Positions 44,266 through 49,423 of a stretch of 49,423 nucleotides of DNA are shown here, in pieces; position 1 is the stretch's first letter; every line of letters begins with the position of its first letter. The stretch is from the NCBI GenBank assembly GCA_015501075.1, contig JADNYJ010000256.1, positions 1-49,423 on the forward strand, written 5' to 3'. The DNA is from Gymnopilus junonius. Its lineage: Eukaryota; Basidiomycota; Agaricomycetes; Agaricales; Galerinaceae. A model generated the notes under the pieces. It did no database searches. It was not told the DNA's origin and saw only the letters and a list, made by a program, of their open reading frames with translations. The translations under genes were made by a program, and so were the position numbers.

Positions 44266-45398
44266 TCTTTCATGACTCTTAGCAACTGCACTTTTTTCTG
44301 GAAGAAAGACTGCACAATTTTCCTCACATTCAGGACAATGGTGATGTTTAAAAAGATCGACGAGTACATCTTTCCTAGAGCATCATGGAAAGGGTATACC
44401 ATGAGCTTTGACAATGCTTTGAGCTCAGATACAGAGAACAGCGGTGCCAAATCACTGAGCGGACTGTGTGTCATGACATAATTGTCATTTTCTTTTAACA
44501 AATCAGGGACACGAGCATGAGCAATATAATGTTTAAGTTTGAATAGAGCAGCATCATCCACATGATTGTCAATATTATGTATAATGTGATCTGCAATATG
44601 AGAACCCCACAGCGCATTCACAGTATGCACTCCTCCTCCAGATAAATATTCTCATGTTCATCTGGGAACATACCATTGACAACAGTACAAGTAGGGTGAT
44701 TGCACTTCGAGGTTTTCCTGGTGCATTTTGTGGAATACTTGCCTCATTTTGATCGCGCGCCATGTCAGAAGGACTCACGGTTTGCCGGATTTGGCATTCA
44801 AAGGAATAAAAACAGAACAGTAATCTTTGCATTCACCGCACTCATGTATGGCAAATTGTGCCAAGATGTCAGCAAATGATGCCTGTGCTGATATCTTGAT
44901 CCCATGCTTACTTGCCACCTCAGCTAATCGACCCTCTGGAAGAAAATCTGCAAGGTCAAACAAATTCATGAAAGCCATGATGTAGTGATTGCCCTCAGTC
45001 TGAAGTGTATTAAATTTATTTATATTTGTGTGCAAATGGAATCTATATGATAACTCAATATCAAATCCATCAGAAGGAGACATAACATAGGGGGCAAGCT
45101 GTGTTCCTGATAAATTATGACAGTATGATCGGTGGCTACTGATAAAAGGCACAGACTTACGTCTAGATGTGCTAGGTGGATGAGCATATGACTCACACAT
45201 GTTAGAATTATATCTGGATGTGTCCCAGATATGTCCACGTCGTCCAAGCTGCATGTATGTTACTCTAGCATAAAAATCATGTCGAAGTGTAACATACCTT
45301 GACAAGAAAAGTTTGATATGTGATATAATGAACAATATTCTATCTGGCATTCTAGACTGGAGACAAAATAGTTTTACATCATATAATTCAAGCTGCAC
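44262..45398 (-). pseudogene. Helitron ORF 5' end
   Basis: MNLFDLADFLPEGRLAEVAS at 44969 is a plausible start. It is followed by FAIHECGECKDYCSVFIPL (a CxxC pair and more Cys) to 44778, where GTGAGT could be a donor or TGA a decayed Arg. 44832-44575 and 44630-44262 continue in other frames with unrecognised, degenerate sequence. The frame stays open upstream to 45398, which may be chance. Confidence 0.6.
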
Positions 45399-46197
45399 AA
45401 TCCTGGTAATACACCAGCAAAAAAAGACAACGGTGGTTGGATATATATGAAGGACATATTGACAGCAGAACGAAAATGGTATTTGATATATCTGACAAAA
45501 GGATGCTCAAAATTGGTGCAATCATCAATATATATGTCATACAACAGCACACAAGTAATCTGCACAGGGTGTAAATAACCCGACAAAGAAGATGGCACTG
45601 CTGAGTTCACAGCGGGCAAAGTTGAAACATCGGGAGCAGAGGAAAGTACCAGCTCCGGAAAGTTGTATGTAACAGATGGCCCAGTTATGGGCAAGTATAT
45701 GGCAATGCGAATAGCATGCGTTGACTGTACTGTGTTCAAGACAGTCACAGTTTGGACCTCCTGGTGTACCTAGAAAAAAAAACAGAATTAAGATGACATC
45801 AGACCTGATCTCAGTGATATACTCACCCAGATACCTAGTTCAAGAAAAGAGAAGTAGGCAAGAAGCAGGAAAGATATCAAATAATATGGGAGAGATAGCA
45901 TGTCTTCGACGGTGAAGAGCAAGGTTGACTGGACTATGTTGGGACAATCCAATAAGCGATAGTATTATATAATCGGCGGAGGGACGCCGCTTATATAAGT
46001 CAAGTACGCAAGCGACTGCGCATTGCAGATCATGCGGCCTGCCGCTGAGCATCATATCACATAGAGTCATCACAAAAGAATTAAAATGAAAAAAGGGCAA
46101 ATACTGCAATTATACTACATGGGAATGTATATGGATACATGATTCATAGAATGAAAACTTCGAAGATTAATATGTATCAGCGAGACCCTGGGTCGAT
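45399..46197. other. 5' flank of the Helitron, with palindrome
   Basis: A 124-codon minus-strand frame (45748-45374) has no known domain. A palindrome at 45965-45998 is described separately. The stretch 46,010-46,197 holds nothing I recognise and would be downstream of the KOW gene. Confidence 0.4.
45965..45998. repeat. Palindromic TTATATAA hairpin, right copy
   Basis: TTATATAA, CGGCG, a six-base loop, CGCCG, TTATATAA form a 34-nt hairpin. It shares AGTATTATATAA and GGCGGAGG with the copy at 37,516-37,553 in the same orientation. The outer arms look like TATA boxes facing both ways. Confidence 0.7.
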
Positions 46198-48545
46198 TCA
46201 TGCAAGCTCGAGTGTAGCTACAGCTGGATCTTGCTGCCCTTTTCGGAGACGTACCCCTGGCACATGAATAATGCATTTGTCGATATTGTATTCTTTGACA
46301 ATAAATCTTTGTCCTATCAAGTCTCCTGTAAGCGGAGTAACCATTTCCTTCACTCTGGAAGGGTGCACAGGAACGAGACTCTCAACATCTAACCAAATCA
46401 GTTCTCGCGTGAAGCGATCAAACACTTGCACTTGGGAACCCTCTACAGAGCGAACATCCACAGGATAGCCTTCCCTTCCTCTGTCTCAAATACGAACCTT
46501 TAATAACAAACCTTTCGAAGTTATCATATTCAACCAATCACCAACAGATGCAGTAGAATACGGTGGAAGCGGTGTGGGGGGTCGAGGTTCTGGTGCAAGA
46601 GGTGAGAGCTCTCAAGGCCCCAGTGTACGAGAAGATGGATCCCAGGCAGGACTAGTACTGTCCGGACAGACGGTGGTTACAAATGGTGTAGACGGAGGTT
46701 GGAGAGATGATGTGTCCACTGTATTTGAACTAGGTCCCATATTATCAGATGATAACAAGCTTCTCGCTCGCATCATAGACCACGACGACTCTTTGTTGCC
46801 GACAATAGCGAGATATGCAAATTCAATTTTCTCAACTTTATGTGTGGCATCGACCTCCACAGAAGCAACACCATTCGGTGTTGTGGCTCAAATTAGGCTG
46901 CGGTATCCCTTGAGTCGATGAGTACCATGCACTATTATCCGCTTGCCAATGTACACCTCGTTCGGGTCTCTTTCACCTAGTTTAACATTGCATCCTGGGC
47001 GGTGAACTCGGAGAGTCGACATTATGAAATCTCCATCGTGAAAATCGAGCTGGGACTCCAATACAATTGTCTGTGAATGACACACATGATATTATATGAC
47101 AACAGACAAGCAAGATAGTGTACGTACCTCAGAATCCGTGGATTGATTGACGACTGTTACTTGCTTGTCACCATGACCCATGCTACAATTAATGACCCAT
47201 CCCACTAGACCTGTATGAGAACCAGATGTAACTTTGACCTGGTCCCCATTGCGGAAGCTTGCTCTGACTGCTCATTTTGGCACGTTTTCCATTAATCCCA
47301 GGGAAGGGAGACCGATGATGTATTCGTTTTCCATTACATCATAAACATGTCCTACCAAACCGTGAAAGTCACCCCCAATGATTCTGACATGGGCACCAAC
47401 AGATAAGCCAAAAGACAAAAAAGCAGCATGAGTGGTGGCATTCAAAGCCACGTCGACAAGACCACTCTCAACAAAAAATCCAAATTCAGAAGTGCTGGGA
47501 ATGCACATGTCTCCGACCATTATATCAATATCAGACAAGCTGATGGACAGGTACCCTTCAATGGTGTAAAATCGGCACTTAAAATTGAATGAACCGTCTT
47601 CATTCACAGAAACAGATTTGTTGCCAAAGGCAGCTCTAAGCCCAGATATGGAAGCAGGTTTCTGTTTTGGCAGAATAGACCACTCATTAACGGGCTCGAG
47701 GGGAAGCCGCAGAAGCAGTAAGAGTACCAGATGACTTCCAATTTGTTTTATCATCCTGACATCACCCCTATAAGCTCTCCAATTTGTTTTATCATCCCGA
47801 CATCACCCCTATAAGCTCTCCATTTTGAAGCAACACCTCGCACGCATGCCCAAGAGCTTGGTCTAAACATAGTAGTATGAGGGTTCGTGATATGGCCAAG
47901 CATCTGAGTGAGACCAGTAGAACTATACGACTGTCGAGCCCATCTGTTCTGTCAGCCACAACAACAGCAGACTCGTAACTTGGAGCATGGATGAATACGC
48001 GACCTGGGATAGATGGACAAGCAATGACAGAGACAGTACAATCATCATCAAGGAAATTTTTTTTGGATATAATAATTTCCATTCCGTGCTTAAATTCTGT
48101 CAGATATGGGAACCAGGGCTTCACGATACAACATACCTTGCAGGCAATCTCCCAGATGCCACTTTGTGTGAGCAATGACGATATCGCTGCTGGATTTCTG
48201 GAACATTGCTGGGCTCGAGCTATGAATGACTCCCACTGTTTATCCATGGAATCCGAGTCTTCTGTACATAGTCGTTCATGTGCCCGTTGATAATCCCATA
48301 GTTCCTCTTCTTCATCCAGTTCATCTTAAATATATGTCAGAGGCCAGATCTAATAAAGCAAAGAAGAAATTGGGTACACACCTTCAATATCTGGAAGATC
48401 AGATTCATTGTCTTCGTCATCATCTACATCCGCTTCAAGATCAATGAAAGGGTTCTTCAAGTAAATTTTAACTTTATGATATTGTGTACACAATGAGACC
48501 ACTTACATTGCATAACCTTCTCTTTTTCAAGGGTCTAGTGGACAT
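46198..48545 (-). pseudogene. SPT5-like/KOW-domain gene, broken
   Basis: Exon 1 48545-48507 (MSTRPLKKRRLCN, basic), exon 2 48454-48382 (NPFIDLEADVDDDEDNESD, acidic as in SPT5 N-termini), exon 3 48324-48137, exon 4 from 48088; introns of 52, 57 and 48 nt have GT-AG borders. An NGN-like part (GIWEIACK, then HGMEIIISKK and PSIPGRVFIHA) is followed by KOW motifs: RAYRGDVGMIKQIG, VGAHVRIIGGDFHGLVGHVY and NGDQVKVTSGSHTGLVGWVI. SPT5 family proteins clamp RNA polymerase II; small SPT5-like copies are frequent near mushroom transposons. Damage: TGA at 47272-47274, 46888-46890, 46612-46614 and 46486-46488 (all at likely Arg codons) and a 41-bp tandem duplication in the first KOW. It could have been host gene or Helitron cargo. 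Confidence 0.75.
47755..47846 (-). repeat. 41-bp tandem duplication in a KOW motif
   Basis: On the minus strand the 41-bp unit AGAGCTTATAGGGGTGATGT...CAAATTGG occurs twice in direct succession with one difference (GTCGGG against GTCAGG). 41 is not a multiple of three, so the duplication shifts the frame within RAYRGDV. Confidence 0.85.
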
Positions 48546-48914
48546 TTCACTTAGAATGCTTAACAAATATGCAACCTACTTAATATGATGTACGGACAAT
48601 GAATGTAGGAAAGAAAAAACTTTAAAGTGGAATACGCCGCACTGAGCCTATGAAGTATAGGGCAGGCTACACAAGATGCTTGGTAAGCAGCGTCTCTCCA
48701 CTGCTTACATCAGATAGGCATGTGACATTGACACCGCATGTTGCCTGCCCTGAACATGATGCGGTGATGATGTGATGTTCAATTTCTCCTTTTTTTCTTT
48801 CTCAACATTGCAGTACCCGGTGCAGTAGATACAATGCGTATTATGCTCATATTGTAGCACACACGTAGACAGCGTAGATACACTACTGTAAACCAAAAAA
48901 ATAAAAAGAAAACA
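48546..48914. promoter_or_regulatory. Divergent promoter with nested inverted repeats
   Basis: 369 bp between two genes on opposite strands. GTAAGCAG (48683-48690) pairs with CTGCTTAC (48701-48708); outside it GGGCAGGC (48660-48667) pairs with GCCTGCCC (48743-48750). The inner hairpin resembles the Helitron hairpin at 37,430-37,455 (TAAGCAGC-TCTCT-...CTGCTTA). A run of T lies at 48,780-48,800. Confidence 0.5.
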
Positions 48915-49300
48915 ATGCAAACGGGCGCAGAAGCAGCAACAACTGAAATGAGCGTGTCATCCAAATCAAACATCCGCCGTCAGTGCGAAAGACTTGATGA
49001 CTTCGGTTTCAACACGGACATAATACTGAGCGATGAAAGCAGACTGAAAAATGCGTTCGCATCCGACAACGTAATACAGGTAGAGTATCAGTACTCTGAA
49101 AACAATGTCCTATTAATATATCCATACAGCCTTTCCTGTCCGCACTTGAAAACTACGAGGACCATGTATTCAAGGGACATGATGCACATGCAATGCAATT
49201 GCAGTCACTATTGGGAATGAAAATGGAATATCAGCACCTCTCGCCTGATCTGGCAGCAAAAGTGGCACAATTAGCACAGATGCCTGCTCCACTAGCATGA
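48915..49300 (+). CDS. Two-exon small gene, function unknown (111 residues)
   Basis: Exon 1 48915-49079, intron 49080-49129 (50 nt, GTAGAG...CATACAG, with TTAAT as possible branch site), exon 2 49130-49300. The unspliced frame stays open and runs to 49220, but the spliced form gives a coherent, helical, charged protein: SNIRRQCERLDDFGFNTDII, then ALENYEDHVFKGHDAHAMQ and LLGMKMEYQHLSPDLAAKVA, ending PAPLA-TGA. No domain recognised, no signal peptide. Another in-frame ATG (MSVSSK) lies 11 codons on. The gene keeps CpGs and has no stops. It faces the KOW gene across a shared promoter. Confidence 0.65.
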
Positions 49301-49423
49301 CACACGAGGAGCTATTCTCGCTTGTATCCGCTTATGCGATGATCAAAAGAATGTACCAGTATTCGAAACCAGACACCACTATCCTGCCTTCTAAAATAAT
49401 TCCAAGCGGCTGGAAAAGTCGAT
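49297..49423 (+). CDS. Start of a further ORF, cut by the window end
   Basis: ATG 49297 overlaps the stop of the previous gene as ATGA and opens a frame to the window end (42 codons): MTHEELFSLVSAYAMIKRMY, then a Pro/Lys-rich part. It could be the next gene, a downstream exon joined by an unseen splice, or a frameshifted continuation of the upstream gene. No domain visible. Confidence 0.45.
   Translation, partial: MTHEELFSLVSAYAMIKRMYQYSKPDTTILPSKIIPSGWKSR

Larger units (their letters stand above)
37554..44969 (-). mobile_element. Helitron coding region (Rep-helicase-peptidase), decayed
   Basis: Order on the minus strand from 44969: Cys-rich N-terminal block, the conserved region with FEEAGCAVC and ANGMWIGNVP, the Rep domain, the Y2 motif, a Pif1-type helicase, and a C19-like domain. 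The total is about 7.4 kb. At least six frameshifts and TGA codons at Arg positions (39655-39657, 39595-39597) show that it is dead. The likely ends are the hairpins at 37,430-37,553 and 45,965 or further right. An open frame extends upstream of 44969 to 45398 without stop, but its composition is not typical and I do not include it. Confidence 0.9.

Noticed and set aside
44970..45748. Additional Helitron genes in the open frames 45398 and 45748 (minus)
   Set aside because: No recognisable domain, composition unlike the conserved Helitron blocks, and the natural start at 44969 already fits the family.
1..49423. CRISPR arrays, rRNA genes, bacterial operons
   Set aside because: No regularly spaced direct repeats, no rRNA-like sequence, and abundant short introns show a eukaryotic nuclear locus.

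Overview
This is a nuclear window from a filamentous fungus, most likely an Agaricomycete (mushroom-forming basidiomycete). The evidence is the roughly 50-nt GT-AG introns in almost every gene I could splice and the transposon families present: a pogo-type DDD transposase, a mariner/IS630-type transposase with a Cys-rich insertion, Gypsy elements, and a Helitron with a C-terminal peptidase-like domain. I name no species. The window is mostly mobile DNA in different stages of decay, nested in layers; few ordinary host genes remain.

Layout. 1-2,036: a Copia polyprotein relic on the minus strand. 2,037-7,440: non-coding repeat debris, including a 1.4-kb inverted-repeat element (5,266-6,675) that carries a tRNA-like SINE relic. 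7,440-15,005: a pogo-type transposase gene on the minus strand, split by a complete Gypsy element (8,140-13,441, LTRs 499 bp, target duplication CACTG). That Gypsy lacks an integrase and instead has a zinc-knuckle tail fused in frame to RNase H. 15,399-18,479: a mariner/IS630-type transposon with 36-bp inverted repeats and a TA duplication, richer in CpG than its surroundings. 19,000-20,713: a non-LTR retrotransposon ORF1 relic. 21,040-21,800: an inverted-repeat structure with a 513-bp hAT-like MITE (8-bp duplication TGCTTTAG) at its centre. 22,105-31,226: a second complete Gypsy (LTRs 511 bp, duplication CCTCC) with a chromodomain and an extra intact 307-codon ORF. It sits six codons before the original stop of an HNH nuclease-family gene (31,221-32,532, minus), which stays open with a slightly changed C-terminus. 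33,026-35,158: a cluster of palindromic GTTCG-N-CGAAC-type motifs, then two nested inverted-repeat elements. 36,437-37,005: a four-exon gene for a 115-residue protein with a membrane segment, a Gly-rich stretch and an isoleucine/leucine zipper. 37,430-46,000: a decayed Helitron on the minus strand (HUH Rep, Y2 motif, Pif1-type helicase, C19-like peptidase domain). 46,198-48,545: a broken SPT5-like/KOW-domain gene. 48,915-49,423: an intact two-exon small gene on the plus strand and the start of another.

One theme ties the window together. Almost every in-frame stop in otherwise readable elements is TGA where an arginine is expected, so a CGA codon has become TGA. This occurs in Copia, both Gypsy elements, the Helitron and the KOW gene. 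It fits C-to-T change at CpG, as from deamination of methylated cytosine or a RIP-like process. By eye the left 22 kb is strongly CpG-depleted apart from the mariner island, while Gypsy-2 and the right part keep many CpGs. Gene models below were spliced by eye; no database search was possible.
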